A stretch of DNA of 22,981 nucleotides from Bacteroidia bacterium. GTDB lineage: Bacteria; Bacteroidota; Bacteroidia; UKL13-3. Within the stretch, counting starts at the first letter, position 1; every line of letters begins with the position of its first letter. A model generated the notes under the pieces. It was not told the DNA's origin. It saw only the letters and a list, made by a program, of their open reading frames with translations, and did no database searches. The translations under genes were made by a program, and so were the position numbers. Of this stretch, positions 1 through 7,746 are shown piece after piece. The stretch spans positions 1 through 22,981 of the forward strand of contig JACFNJ010000012.1 in assembly GCA_019454865.1 (NCBI GenBank), in the 5' to 3' direction.

Positions 1-372
1 AAACCCAAACGCTTCAACTATTGGTGCAATATATACTTCGGGATGTATGTAATGGTCGCATACATAATTAAAAACCAAATACACAAAAAAAGTAATTGCA
101 TATACAAAGACGTATTTTAATAAATACTTCTCTCCTTCTTCCGTTTGTTCTACATAGGTCCAAAGTTTATTTAATGAAAATCCTGCAAAAAAACCAATGA
201 TATAACTTAATGCTTTTCCAATTAAATTGTATTGTGGGTATTGCAATACAAAAAGCCAAAACACCAAAAGGCTAACCACCGTACTTATGCAACCAACTAC
301 ACCAAATTTAATAAACTTGTGCAACATCGGGTATTGCTTAATCCAATTTCGTATTGACTTTATTGCTTTCAC
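1..372 (-). CDS. GtrA-family membrane protein (partial, C-terminus beyond window)
   Basis: I translated this reading frame by hand; it is open from a GTG at 372-370 to the window edge, about 124 codons. The protein has the GtrA layout: a short basic N-terminus, the KFG element, then hydrophobic segments at about residues 25-46, 51-66 and 83-105. Between the second and third lies a conserved-looking loop containing FSLNKLWTY. GtrA proteins are small four-helix membrane proteins thought to help move polyprenyl-phosphate-linked sugars across the inner membrane for surface polysaccharide decoration. The gene is divergent from the methyltransferase at 498. No in-frame ATG lies before the upstream stop near 409, so GTG is the best start; a TTG at 408 is the alternative. 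The family call is by recognition of pattern and is fairly secure, but the sugar substrate is unknown. Confidence 0.8.
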   Translation of the reverse strand, partial: MKAIKSIRNWIKQYPMLHKFIKFGVVGCISTVVSLLVFWLFVLQYPQYNLIGKALSYIIGFFAGFSLNKLWTYVEQTEEGEKYLLKYVFVYAITFFVYLVFNYVCDHYIHPEVYIAPIVEAFGF

Positions 373-377
373 CGTGC

Positions 378-409
378 CAAATGTATAAAAACAAAGTATT
401 TGTAGCAAT
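378..409 (-). promoter_or_regulatory. Candidate Bacteroidota promoter for the GtrA gene
   Basis: On the minus strand a perfect TAnnTTTG match (TACATTTG, 385-378) follows ATTG at 409-406 with a 20-base spacer, close to the Bacteroidota -33/-7 arrangement. Only five bases separate the box from the GTG start, so the transcript would be nearly or fully leaderless. This rests on pattern matching alone. Confidence 0.4.
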
Positions 410-497
410 TAAATTCCATTACTAACAACTTTTTAATTTAGCTACTGATAACCTATATTGCCGCCAATTATAGTATTATAAATAAGTAATAACCAAA

Positions 498-1301
498 ATG
501 GAATACGACCCAATAAAAAAAGACTTAGGAGTAGTTTTTAACCAATCACTTGTATTACGAAAACTTTTTTACAAACTGTTGGATTTGTTGCTGCTTCGAT
601 CGTGGCACATACACCGTGAATTACGCAATTGGAAACAGTTTTCATCTCCGTTTACCATGTTGGATGCTGGCTCAGGCTTTGGACAATATAGCTTTTACAT
701 TGCCAATAGAAATAAACAATGCACAATTGATGCAGTAGATGTAAAAGAAGAGCAAATAGAAGATTGCAATAATTTCTTTCGTAAATGCAATTTAACCAAT
801 GTAAAATTTTCAGTAGGTGATTTAACCAAGCCCCATGCTACTAACAAATACGATTTGGTTTTATGTGTTGATGTAATGGAACATATTTTAGAAGATGTTG
901 ATGTGTTTACACATTTTCATCAAAGCATGAAAAGCGGAGGTATGTTATTGATATCAACCCCAAGCGACCAAGGCGGAAGCAATGCTGATGAACATGGCGA
1001 ATCGTTTATAGGTGAGCACGTGCGTGATGGTTATCCTGTAGAAGAAATGCGTGAAAAATTAAAGAAAGCAGGTTTTAATAAATCGGAGATACTTTATTCA
1101 TACGGTAGTCCGGGTAAGATAGCATGGAAACTAAGTATGAAATACCCAATGAGTATGCTTAATGCTTCTAAATTGTTTTTTGTTCTTTTGCCTTTTTATT
1201 ATTTAGTTACCTATCCGTTTGCTTATGTTCTAAATTGGTTAGATACAAACCAAACTCACAAAACCGGTACAGGGCTAATAGTAAAGGCATGGAAAGATTA
1301 A
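498..1301 (+). CDS. Class I SAM-dependent methyltransferase with C-terminal hydrophobic segment
   Basis: The 267-residue protein has a Rossmann-type SAM-binding core. Motif I is MLDAGSGFG at residues 54-62, the acidic strand-2 residues are around D78-D81, and the post-III motif VDVMEHI is at 124-130. Such proteins transfer a methyl group from S-adenosylmethionine; the VxEHI arrangement is typical of small-molecule, sugar or lipid methyltransferases. Residues 227-247 form one long hydrophobic stretch that may anchor the protein to the membrane, consistent with a lipid or lipid-linked substrate. It is followed 17 bases later by an FtsX-type permease in the same direction, so the two are probably co-transcribed. 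The start has no Shine-Dalgarno sequence, as is usual in this group. The substrate cannot be told from the sequence. Confidence 0.85.
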   Translation: MEYDPIKKDLGVVFNQSLVLRKLFYKLLDLLLLRSWHIHRELRNWKQFSSPFTMLDAGSGFGQYSFYIANRNKQCTIDAVDVKEEQIEDCNNFFRKCNLTNVKFSVGDLTKPHATNKYDLVLCVDVMEHILEDVDVFTHFHQSMKSGGMLLISTPSDQGGSNADEHGESFIGEHVRDGYPVEEMREKLKKAGFNKSEILYSYGSPGKIAWKLSMKYPMSMLNASKLFFVLLPFYYLVTYPFAYVLNWLDTNQTHKTGTGLIVKAWKD

Positions 1302-1318
1302 ACTGCTAATTATTATAA

Positions 1319-2542
1319 GTGAATCTACCACTAAAAATAGCAAGAAGGTATTTCTTTTCTAAGAAAAGAGAAGGTGGTATAAATCTGATAAACATAATAT
1401 CGGGTATTTCATTGCTTGGGTATATAGTTGGTGCTGCTGCATTAATTATTGTATTAAGCGTATTTAATGGATTCGAATCTCTTTTTGCATCTTTTTATAC
1501 CAATTTTGATAGCGATATCCGTATTACTCCAATTGAAGGAAAACACATAAGAAATGATGAAATAAACTGGGCAGCTTTTAATAAAATTGAAGGCATTGAA
1601 ACGTATGCACGAGTAATTGAAGAAAATGTTTTGCTTCGCTATAATAACCAACAAAGCATTGCTACGCTAAAAGGAGTTGATACCAATTATGTAAAAGTTA
1701 CCCATTACGATAGCATAATAATAAGTGGCTATGTTGATGTTAGGCACGACAGTATTTATGCAATAGTTGGGCAAGGACTGGCATACCAATTATCTATTGA
1801 CCCCAACAACTTGTTTAAGCCATTAGCCATATATGTACCCAAACGAGAAACCCAAACATTAATTAATGCTGAAAATGCTTTTAACAAATCGTTAGTAATG
1901 CCAAGTGGAGTTTTTTCTGTTCAAGAAGACGTGGATAACAAATATGTAATTTGCCCAATAGGATTTGCCCAAGCTTTATTAGAAAAAGAAAATGATTTTT
2001 CAGCAATTGAAATACGTGTTAAAAAAGGCTATTCAGTAGATAAGATTAAAAGCGAAATAGCACAAATTACTAACAATGCTTTTACCATTAAAAATCGCTT
2101 TGAGCAACGAGATGCATTTTATAAAGTGATGCGATCAGAGAAAGCAATCAGCTTTATTATTTTATTTTTTATATTATTAATAGCTGCGTCCAATACAATT
2201 AGCTCCTTATATATTTTAGTAATGGAAAAAAAGCGTGATTTACTTTTGTTTAAAAGTATGGGACTAACCGAGGATATGGCAAAAGGTATTTTCCGATACG
2301 AAGGTTTGCTGATTGCCGTTGCCGGTGGTATTATCGGCATTGTATTGGGTTTGTTACTGTGTTTTTTGCAAGAGTATTTTGGATTAATAGCACTTGAAGG
2401 AGCATCGCAAGTAAGCTTTAGTGCATATCCTGTGAAAGTTAATTGGGAAGATGTAATTATAGTATTCTTTACCGTTGTGATATTAGGTTTTTTAACCACT
2501 GTTTATCCTGCCCAAAAGGCAAAACAAGTAGTATCTGACTAA
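1319..2542 (+). CDS. FtsX-like permease, LolC/LolE-type lipoprotein-releasing subunit
   Basis: The 407-residue protein has one membrane segment near residues 22-48, a long periplasmic domain (about 50-270), and three C-terminal membrane segments near 273-298, 326-352 and 375-398. This is the MacB/FtsX permease layout. The N-terminal LKIARRYFFSKK followed by a Gly/Ile-rich helix is typical of LolC/LolE, which with the ATPase LolD extracts lipoproteins from the inner membrane for transport to the outer membrane. No LolD ATPase is in the window. The start is a GTG; an in-frame TAA lies immediately upstream and there is no early internal ATG, so no other start is plausible. Its stop codon directly abuts the stop of the convergent DedA gene. 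The exact role (Lol or another FtsX exporter) is inferred. Confidence 0.83.
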   Translation: MNLPLKIARRYFFSKKREGGINLINIISGISLLGYIVGAAALIIVLSVFNGFESLFASFYTNFDSDIRITPIEGKHIRNDEINWAAFNKIEGIETYARVIEENVLLRYNNQQSIATLKGVDTNYVKVTHYDSIIISGYVDVRHDSIYAIVGQGLAYQLSIDPNNLFKPLAIYVPKRETQTLINAENAFNKSLVMPSGVFSVQEDVDNKYVICPIGFAQALLEKENDFSAIEIRVKKGYSVDKIKSEIAQITNNAFTIKNRFEQRDAFYKVMRSEKAISFIILFFILLIAASNTISSLYILVMEKKRDLLLFKSMGLTEDMAKGIFRYEGLLIAVAGGIIGIVLGLLLCFLQEYFGLIALEGASQVSFSAYPVKVNWEDVIIVFFTVVILGFLTTVYPAQKAKQVVSD

Positions 2543-3157
2543 TTATTTCAATTTTTGTTTTTTAAACAAACTATTAGCAATTGGTATGGTAGTAACTAAT
2601 ATAAATCCAATAACAATGAAGTCTAAATAATCAATTGCATTTGGAAATTTTGAGCCTACAAAATATCCTGCACCGCAAATTGTTACCGGCCACAATATGG
2701 CTCCAAGTAAGTTAAATAACAAGAAACTTAAAGGCTTAACACGCACAACACCTGCCAATATTGGGGCAAATGTTCGAACAATAGGTAAAAATCTACCCAT
2801 TACTAGTGCGAATCCACCGTATTTTTTGTAAAAATCTTCAGCAGTATGAACATATTTCTTTTTAAAAAAAAGGGTATCTTCTCGTTTGTATAATGAATTT
2901 CCGGTTTTATATCCAAACCAATAACCGATATAGTACCCCATAAAGGCTGCAATGGCAACGGAAAGCATTAATGTGGTAAGTGTTACATCAATTACACCAA
3001 TATAACAAAGTAACCCAATAGTAAATAATAAGGAATCACCCGGCAGAAAAAAGCCAAAAAACACACCGTTCTCTATTAAAATGATAAGGAGTGCTAGAGT
3101 TAATCCGCCAAAGTCAACAATTACTTTGGGTTTAAAAATATCCCAAAAACTATCCAA
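2543..3157 (-). CDS. DedA-family (SNARE-associated) membrane protein
   Basis: The 204-residue membrane protein shows the DedA signatures: an acidic residue followed by FFGFFLPGDSLLF at about residues 29-45, and the GRFLPIVRTFAPILAGV segment at about 121-138. DedA proteins are inner-membrane proteins; several members recycle undecaprenyl phosphate or flip phospholipids, and loss disturbs membrane potential and cell division. Four or five hydrophobic helices are visible. The gene lies downstream of rpsT on the same strand but a good terminator separates them, so it is probably transcribed on its own. Its stop codon touches the stop codon of the permease gene with no bases between. The family call is secure, but the specific transported lipid is unknown. 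Confidence 0.9.
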   Translation of the reverse strand: MDSFWDIFKPKVIVDFGGLTLALLIILIENGVFFGFFLPGDSLLFTIGLLCYIGVIDVTLTTLMLSVAIAAFMGYYIGYWFGYKTGNSLYKREDTLFFKKKYVHTAEDFYKKYGGFALVMGRFLPIVRTFAPILAGVVRVKPLSFLLFNLLGAILWPVTICGAGYFVGSKFPNAIDYLDFIVIGFILVTTIPIANSLFKKQKLK

Positions 3158-3203
3158 TTAGCTTTGTATTAAAGTGTAAAAATAATCAACTGCATAGACT
3201 TTA

Positions 3204-3236
3204 CAAAAAAGAAAAGGCTTTCCTTTCGAAAAGCCT
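3204..3236 (-). terminator. Rho-independent terminator of rpsT
   Basis: Read on the minus strand, AGGCTTT and AAAGCCT form a perfect 7-bp stem around an 8-base loop (3236-3215). It is followed by a T-rich run, TTTCTTTTTT, ending near 3205. It lies 27 bases beyond the rpsT stop codon and so ends that transcript before the DedA gene. Confidence 0.85.
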
Positions 3237-3263
3237 CATAACTATATATAAAACAAATTATTT

Positions 3264-3581
3264 TTATTTTTTAACCGCAGCTTTTTTGGTAGCTGTTTTC
3301 TTAGTTGGTTTAGCTTTTGGTGCTTCAGTGCCTAATTTAGCAATAGCTTTTGCCAACTTACTTTTTTGGTTTGCAGCCTTATTTTTATGAATCACATTCT
3401 TTTTTGCAAGCTTATCTAACAAGGAAGCTACTTTGTTATAAAGTGATTGAGCTTCAGTTTTGTCAGTGCTTTTGCGTACAGTTTTAATTAATGTACGTGT
3501 GGTTTTAGCTTGGTATCTGTTTCTTAAACGCTTTGTAGCGTTTGCTCTAATTCTCTTTTTTGCTGATTTATGATTAGCCAT
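3264..3581 (-). CDS. rpsT: 30S ribosomal protein S20
   Basis: The 105-residue, very basic protein begins with the S20 signature MANHKSAKKRIRANATKRLRNR. It continues with the helical segments that bind the 5' domain of 16S rRNA. The family is usually 85-90 residues; here a low-complexity Lys/Ala/Thr tail of about 19 residues (from about residue 87) is added, a type of extension seen in Bacteroidota ribosomal proteins. The gene stands alone with its own promoter (box at 3620-3613) and its own terminator (3236-3204). The short A-rich leader of about 28 bases contains AAAGAAG just before ATG, a weak ribosome-binding sequence. The identification is secure. Confidence 0.97.
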   Translation of the reverse strand: MANHKSAKKRIRANATKRLRNRYQAKTTRTLIKTVRKSTDKTEAQSLYNKVASLLDKLAKKNVIHKNKAANQKSKLAKAIAKLGTEAPKAKPTKKTATKKAAVKK

Positions 3582-3612
3582 CTTCTTTACTATTTTTCTT
3601 TAAAAAGGACTG

Positions 3613-3642
3613 CAAATATAATCCAATATTTTAAAAACCAAG
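3613..3642 (-). promoter_or_regulatory. Promoter of rpsT
   Basis: On the minus strand, a perfect -7 box TATATTTG (3620-3613) is preceded by CTTG (3642-3639) with an 18-base spacer. This fits the Bacteroidota housekeeping promoter and gives a leader of about 28 bases before the S20 ATG. Confidence 0.6.
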
Positions 3643-3740
3643 TTTTTCAACAAAAATTCTCTTTAAATATCCAACACAAACACTTCTTTATACAAAAACA
3701 TTGGGTTTCAATCATCAAAGTAAACAATATTTTAATTCGA

Positions 3741-4619
3741 TTAGAGTAATTTGTAATTTTTATACTCAAACAAACGAAATCCTGTCTTGTTTTCAATCCA
3801 GTATAATATTCTGTCTTTCCATTTAAACTTTTTCTTGGTAATGTCCCAATTAAACTCCCAATTCATTCTCTCTAATCGTTTTTGCATTACTGCAGGGTGT
3901 GTTTCTGTAAAACTTTTTAATGAATCAATTATCGAATAATCATAAGCATTGGCTTCTGCTACATTATTTTTAACCCACTCATCGCTGTGACATAATTTTT
4001 GAAACGACTCTTGCTTGGCTTGTTGAAATGCCGGATTTTTTACCCAACCATAGTGGTAAATACGTGCATTTATTTTTTTTGCATTTAATTTTCTGCCGTT
4101 AATTCTAAACCCCTGAGCATCTTTATAACTTCTTATGTTTTTATTGTTTCGTATAATTCTTATTTCATTCCGATACCAAGTGCGTGAATCGCCTATGTAA
4201 TTGTAACTTCCATAAAAATGTGTATATCCAAACAATAGTCCTTCAACATGTGTTTGGTTTAAATATTTAGTGCATGATTCTATAATTTCAGTATGATACT
4301 TTTCATGCACAACTTCATCTCCTTGTAAATAAAAACACCAATCGTATTCCGTACTTATAGCATCAAATGCTTTGTTTGTTTCCACGGCTAATACCTTTCC
4401 TCCTTCGCGTAAGCGGTTATCCCAAGTGGTTTCAATTATTTTTATTTTAGGCGAATTAATCCCATTTATCAAAGCTAGGGTATCATCATCACTATTGCCA
4501 ACAGCTACTACATACGCATCTACAATGGGTAATATACTTGTAATGGATTCAACTATTGGGTAATCAAATTTACATGCATTTCTTACAATGGTAAAGCCAC
4601 ATATAGTTGGTTTTTTCAT
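3741..4619 (-). CDS. Glycosyltransferase family 2-like protein
   Basis: The 292-residue soluble protein starts with a strand-turn typical of GT-A fold transferases (ICGFTIVRNACKFDYPIVESI). It carries an acidic NSDDDT segment at 42-47 and an LQGDEVVHE motif near 98-106, in the place of the DxD metal and nucleotide-sugar site. These features match family 2-like transferases that act on glycans of the cell surface. A C-terminal region rich in aromatic and basic residues (WKDRILYWIENKTGFRLFEYKNYK) may contact the membrane. It is a single gene, divergent from the DUF488 gene. The start at 4619 sits only four bases after a promoter-like box, so the message may be leaderless. The donor and acceptor are unknown. 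Confidence 0.8.
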   Translation of the reverse strand: MKKPTICGFTIVRNACKFDYPIVESITSILPIVDAYVVAVGNSDDDTLALINGINSPKIKIIETTWDNRLREGGKVLAVETNKAFDAISTEYDWCFYLQGDEVVHEKYHTEIIESCTKYLNQTHVEGLLFGYTHFYGSYNYIGDSRTWYRNEIRIIRNNKNIRSYKDAQGFRINGRKLNAKKINARIYHYGWVKNPAFQQAKQESFQKLCHSDEWVKNNVAEANAYDYSIIDSLKSFTETHPAVMQKRLERMNWEFNWDITKKKFKWKDRILYWIENKTGFRLFEYKNYKLL

Positions 4620-4623
4620 GGTG

Positions 4624-4654
4624 CAAATATGAATGATGTTTGCATTAGTACAAT
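4624..4654 (-). promoter_or_regulatory. Candidate promoter of the glycosyltransferase gene
   Basis: On the minus strand ATTG (4654-4651) and CATATTTG (4631-4624) are separated by 19 bases, one mismatch from TAnnTTTG. Only CACC lies between the box and the ATG, predicting a leaderless transcript. Confidence 0.4.
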
Positions 4655-4717
4655 ATTTTCAACACCAAAGTTTATAAAACGTAAACAGTTTTCAAATCAA
4701 TTCAATAAAAACAAATG

Positions 4718-4725
4718 TATATTTG
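4718..4725 (+). promoter_or_regulatory. -7 promoter box for the DUF488-hemerythrin pair
   Basis: TATATTTG is a perfect match to the Bacteroidota -7 box. It overlaps the region of an upstream in-frame ATG (4715), so that ATG would not be transcribed; the next ATG, at 4745, becomes the start. No convincing -33 TTTG is seen at the right distance. Confidence 0.45.
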
Positions 4726-4744
4726 TTTGTTGAATAGGATAGAG

Positions 4745-5110
4745 ATGAAGTATCTGCTAAAAACAAAACGAATATATGAAGCCCCAGAAAAAAGTGATGG
4801 GTACAGAATATTAGTAGATAGGCTTTGGCCACGTGGCATTAGCAAAGAAAAAGTAACGATTGACGAATGGAATAAAAACATAGCTCCTTCGCCCGAGTTA
4901 CGAAAATTCTTTTCACATAAAACAGACCTATTTGATACATTTAAAAAACAATATATAGAAGAACTTAAAACCCAAAAAGTAGAATTAACCCGAATAAAAA
5001 CCCTTACGGCTAATCAAAACGTAACCCTTCTGTTTGGTGCCAAAGATGAACAGCACAACCAAGCAGTAGTTTTATTAGAAGTATTAACCAAAACCAAAAT
5101 ACAATTATGA
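4745..5110 (+). CDS. DUF488 family protein
   Basis: From ATG 4745 the protein is 121 residues. It contains the DUF488 hallmark: KRIYE, then GYRILVDRLWPRGISKEK, then a WNKNIAPSPELRKFF segment, ending with an alpha/beta core strand VTLLFGAKDE. The biochemical function of DUF488 is not established. The frame could begin at ATG 4715, but the family normally starts a few residues before KRIYE. In addition, a promoter box occupies 4718-4725 and an AGGA ribosome-binding sequence sits at 4736-4739, five bases before ATG 4745. The stop overlaps the start of the hemerythrin-domain gene (ATGA), so the two are translationally coupled, suggesting a shared role, perhaps in oxygen, NO or metal stress. That role is inference. 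Confidence 0.85.
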   Translation: MKYLLKTKRIYEAPEKSDGYRILVDRLWPRGISKEKVTIDEWNKNIAPSPELRKFFSHKTDLFDTFKKQYIEELKTQKVELTRIKTLTANQNVTLLFGAKDEQHNQAVVLLEVLTKTKIQL

Positions 5111-5565
5111 CCACAAAACCAATTAAACGGCACGATGCTATCCAACCCATTAGCAGAGAACATCATCACTGCTTGCTCCTTTGCTGGAAAATTAGAGAAG
5201 GTTTCAAAAAGAATATTGAAACCGAGCGAATTGCTAAATACACTAACTGGTTTTGGGAAAACTATTTAAAATACCATTTTTCGGTTGAAGAAAAATACCT
5301 TTTCCCAATTTTGCCCGCACAAGACAAGTTAGTACAACAAGCCATTCAAGAGCATAGTGTTTTAAGAGGATTCTTTCAGACACCCGATAAAACGGAAGAA
5401 ACACTAACCCAGATTGAACAAAAGCTGGTTGAACACATTCGATTTGAGGAGCGGACTCTTTTTAATGCAATTCAGGAATGTGCAAAAGCCGATCAATTGC
5501 AGTTAGTAAAAGAGAAAGTTATACTTGAATTTGACACCGAATGGGAAGATGAGTTTTGGTGGTAG
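5107..5565 (+). CDS. Hemerythrin HHE cation-binding domain protein
   Basis: The 152-residue protein is an all-helical hemerythrin-like bundle. It has the expected di-iron ligand pattern: a His cluster at 19-21, HxxxE at H57-E61, a further His at H83, and HxxxE at H110-E114. Proteins of this family bind a non-haem di-iron centre and act as oxygen, NO or iron sensors, carriers or repair factors. Its start overlaps the end of the DUF488 gene by four bases, so the two are made together. It is shorter than the RIC protein elsewhere in the window and lacks the ScdA N-terminal cysteine domain, so it is not a second copy of RIC. The ligand it binds in the cell is not known. Confidence 0.85.
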   Translation: MTTKPIKRHDAIQPISREHHHCLLLCWKIREGFKKNIETERIAKYTNWFWENYLKYHFSVEEKYLFPILPAQDKLVQQAIQEHSVLRGFFQTPDKTEETLTQIEQKLVEHIRFEERTLFNAIQECAKADQLQLVKEKVILEFDTEWEDEFWW

Positions 5566-5705
5566 TCTTCCAAAACAAAAATTGTACTAAGCATATTTGA
5601 TTTTGAACCAGAATGGTGTAATTATGGTTTCAACAATTTAATACACTCGCATTACGCAATAGGGGATAAATACTTTTAAATTTTTAAAACCTTTTTATGT
5701 CATTT

Positions 5706-5758
5706 GTATTTGTTGGTTCATGCGATTAATGAACCAAGAAAATTTATAAAACAAATAC
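5706..5758. repeat. Nested inverted repeat ahead of the SpmA-SpmB gene
   Basis: TTGGTTCAT (5713-5721) and ATGAACCAA (5729-5737) are perfect inverted copies around a 7-base loop. An outer pair, GTATTTG (5706-5712) and CAAATAC (5752-5758), is also perfect. On the left the two arms are contiguous; on the right a 14-base A-rich insert lies between them. The structure ends one base before the ATG at 5760. It could be an operator overlapping the promoter (TATTTG at 5707-5712 resembles a -7 box) or a leader RNA fold that controls translation. Confidence 0.55.
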
Positions 5759-5759
5759 C

Positions 5760-7187
5760 ATGGCGCTAAGTAGATTTTGGTCTTTTATTATTACTTTAAG
5801 TGTATTGTTTATTTTTTACCTGATGCTATCCGGAAAACTATATACACTTGGTGGTATAGTAAATGGCAAACAACACGATCCTATTGTATTAAACGAAATA
5901 GAGAAAACAAAACTTGCAGTTCAAGATCCGGTATTGTTGGCGCAATTATCTGTTTCAAAAACAGTTTTACGTAATGATACTACTTTCCATTTATTGGATA
6001 ATGGAATTGTTCAGTTAAGCACAGCAAAACAAGCTGCCGATGGCATTTTCCCTACGTGCAAAAATACCATTATGGATATTTGGCTACCACTTATTGGTTA
6101 TTTAACATTTTTTTGCGGGTTACTAAATTTACTTAATGATAGCAACGCTACTGAAAAATTAGCAAAGGCTTTGTCCCCGTTTTTTGTTCGTATTTTTCCT
6201 GATTTACCCAAGGGGCATCCGGCTTATGGATTTATGACAATGAATTTTGCTGCAAACTTTTTAGGGCTTGATAATGCTGCAACTCCATTTGGCTTAAAGG
6301 CAATGGAAAGTATGCAAGAAGTAAACGATAACAAAGAAAAGGCAAGCAATAGCCAAATAATGTTTTTGTGTCTTCATGCAGCCGGATTAACATTAATTCC
6401 TACTTCTATTATTGGTTATCGTGCGGCACAAAATGCAGCAAATCCTGCTGATATTATGTTACCTACCATTATTACTTCATTTGTAGGAACTATTGCAGCA
6501 TTAATTTTTGTGAGCATAAAACAACGGATTAATTTATTAAATCCAATTGTTATCGGTTTTGTTACCATATTAAGCGGCATTATCGGTTTTCTTTTGTTTT
6601 ATATCAACAAGCTGACAGGAATAGAAAAATTTCATTTTACCGGAAACCTTAGCAACAGTGTATTGCTAATAATTATTGTATTGATTGTGGGATACAGTAT
6701 TTGGCGCGAGAAAGTTTTTAAAAATAATAATACAAATGTTTTCGACTCATTTGTAAATGGTGCAAAAGACGGATTTACAACCGGTGTTCGGGTATTACCT
6801 TACATGATAGCAATGCTTGTTGCGTTAAGTATTTTTCGCAACTCCGGGCTAATGGATATTGCTATGGGTGGTATTAATGCGGTTTTGTCAGCTCTGCATG
6901 TTGACCCACAAATTATTCAGGCAATTCCGGTTGCTATTATGCGTCCATTTAGTGCCGGTGGCTCTCGTGGGTTTATGTTGGATGCTATGAATATTTATGG
7001 TGCCGATAGCTTAGCCGGACAGTTGTCATGTCTGTTTCAAGGGGCCGCAGAAACTACATTTTATGTTGTTGCGCTTTACTTTGGAGCAGTTAATGTTAAA
7101 GATAGCCGCTATGCTTTAAGTATAATGCTTTTGGTAGATTTGGTATGTATAATTACATCCATATTTGTTGTGAAAATTTATTTCTAA
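5760..7187 (+). CDS. Fused SpmA-SpmB nucleoside-recognition (Gate) membrane protein
   Basis: The 475-residue integral membrane protein contains two nucleoside-recognition (Gate) domains. The N-terminal half (about 100-260) matches SpmA, with a GHPAYGFMTMNFAANFLGLDNAATPFGLKAM signature around 155-185. The C-terminal half (about 335-475) matches SpmB, with IPVAIMRPFSAGGSRGF and the GAAETTFYVVALYFGAV segment. In Bacillus spmA and spmB are separate genes needed for spore core dehydration; fused forms occur in non-sporulating Bacteroidota, where the transported solute is unknown. About 70 residues between the first membrane helix and the SpmA part look extracytoplasmic. The gene stands alone, with a nested inverted repeat directly before its start, and converges on the next gene with one base between stops. 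Confidence 0.88.
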   Translation: MALSRFWSFIITLSVLFIFYLMLSGKLYTLGGIVNGKQHDPIVLNEIEKTKLAVQDPVLLAQLSVSKTVLRNDTTFHLLDNGIVQLSTAKQAADGIFPTCKNTIMDIWLPLIGYLTFFCGLLNLLNDSNATEKLAKALSPFFVRIFPDLPKGHPAYGFMTMNFAANFLGLDNAATPFGLKAMESMQEVNDNKEKASNSQIMFLCLHAAGLTLIPTSIIGYRAAQNAANPADIMLPTIITSFVGTIAALIFVSIKQRINLLNPIVIGFVTILSGIIGFLLFYINKLTGIEKFHFTGNLSNSVLLIIIVLIVGYSIWREKVFKNNNTNVFDSFVNGAKDGFTTGVRVLPYMIAMLVALSIFRNSGLMDIAMGGINAVLSALHVDPQIIQAIPVAIMRPFSAGGSRGFMLDAMNIYGADSLAGQLSCLFQGAAETTFYVVALYFGAVNVKDSRYALSIMLLVDLVCIITSIFVVKIYF

Positions 7188-7188
7188 A

Positions 7189-7734
7189 CTAATTCAACAA
7201 AGCGCCAGTAATTTCATTCAGTTTATTATCACTAAAATCACCAAATTCATGGTGAAGTATTTTTCCATCGGTTTCAATCACAAAAAAATGCGGATTATCT
7301 TTATCCGTAATGGACAAGGTTTTTAGTAATTCATCTATTGCACTATCGGTGTACATAAAATTGTCGTGATATTTGGTGTTTACTTCTTTTTTTGCTTTTT
7401 TAATCATTTCAGGAAGCGCAAGCTTTGCTAAGCCTTTTACGGTTCCTACAAAGCATAAATTTGCATTATAAATATTCCCGCTTATCATTCCACCAACCGC
7501 ATCTGCTACCAAACTGTTGTATAATGGCTGTGCCCAATTCTGCATTTTTTTATCCGCTTTTACACTGAACATTAATGCAATTACGGTTCTTTTTCCTGCA
7601 TAATCGGAAGGAAGATTAACTGTTTTATCTTTTAAGTTGGTACACGTTATGGAGGGAAATATTTGTTGCGCATGTACAAATACTGAGCTTGCCATTAGCA
7701 AACTGATTGCAATAGTTTTTAGTTTAGGTATCAT
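7189..7734 (-). CDS. Secreted thioredoxin-fold-like protein without CXXC
   Basis: From ATG 7734 the protein is 181 residues with a clear signal peptide (MIPKLKTIAISLLMASSVFVHAQ), so it is exported. The rest reads like a thioredoxin or Atp10-like fold: a strand GKRTVIALMFSVKADKK where thioredoxins carry their active site, a later NPHFFVIETDGKILHHEFGDF segment matching the cis-Pro and beta-hairpin region, and a C-terminal helix. The CXXC pair is missing, so it is unlikely to be a dithiol oxidoreductase. The frame is open upstream to 7758, but those eight codons lie inside the terminator hairpin of the upstream gene and would precede the signal peptide, so 7734 is preferred. The family assignment is tentative and the function unknown. 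Confidence 0.65.
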   Translation of the reverse strand: MIPKLKTIAISLLMASSVFVHAQQIFPSITCTNLKDKTVNLPSDYAGKRTVIALMFSVKADKKMQNWAQPLYNSLVADAVGGMISGNIYNANLCFVGTVKGLAKLALPEMIKKAKKEVNTKYHDNFMYTDSAIDELLKTLSITDKDNPHFFVIETDGKILHHEFGDFSDNKLNEITGALLN

Positions 7735-7746
7735 AATTAGGTTTAT

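Noticed and set aside
2119..2499. 126-codon open frame on the minus strand inside the permease gene
   Set aside because: It is antisense to conserved membrane segments, has low-complexity Lys/Ile/Ser content and no recognisable domain.
4715..4744. Upstream in-frame ATG for the DUF488 gene
   Set aside because: It overlaps a perfect -7 promoter box (4718-4725), and the extra ten residues are not part of the family pattern; ATG 4745 has an AGGA five bases upstream.
5713..5737. Inverted repeat considered as a terminator of the hemerythrin gene
   Set aside because: No T-run follows on either strand and it lies 148 bases after the stop, next to the following start codon; a regulatory role is more likely.
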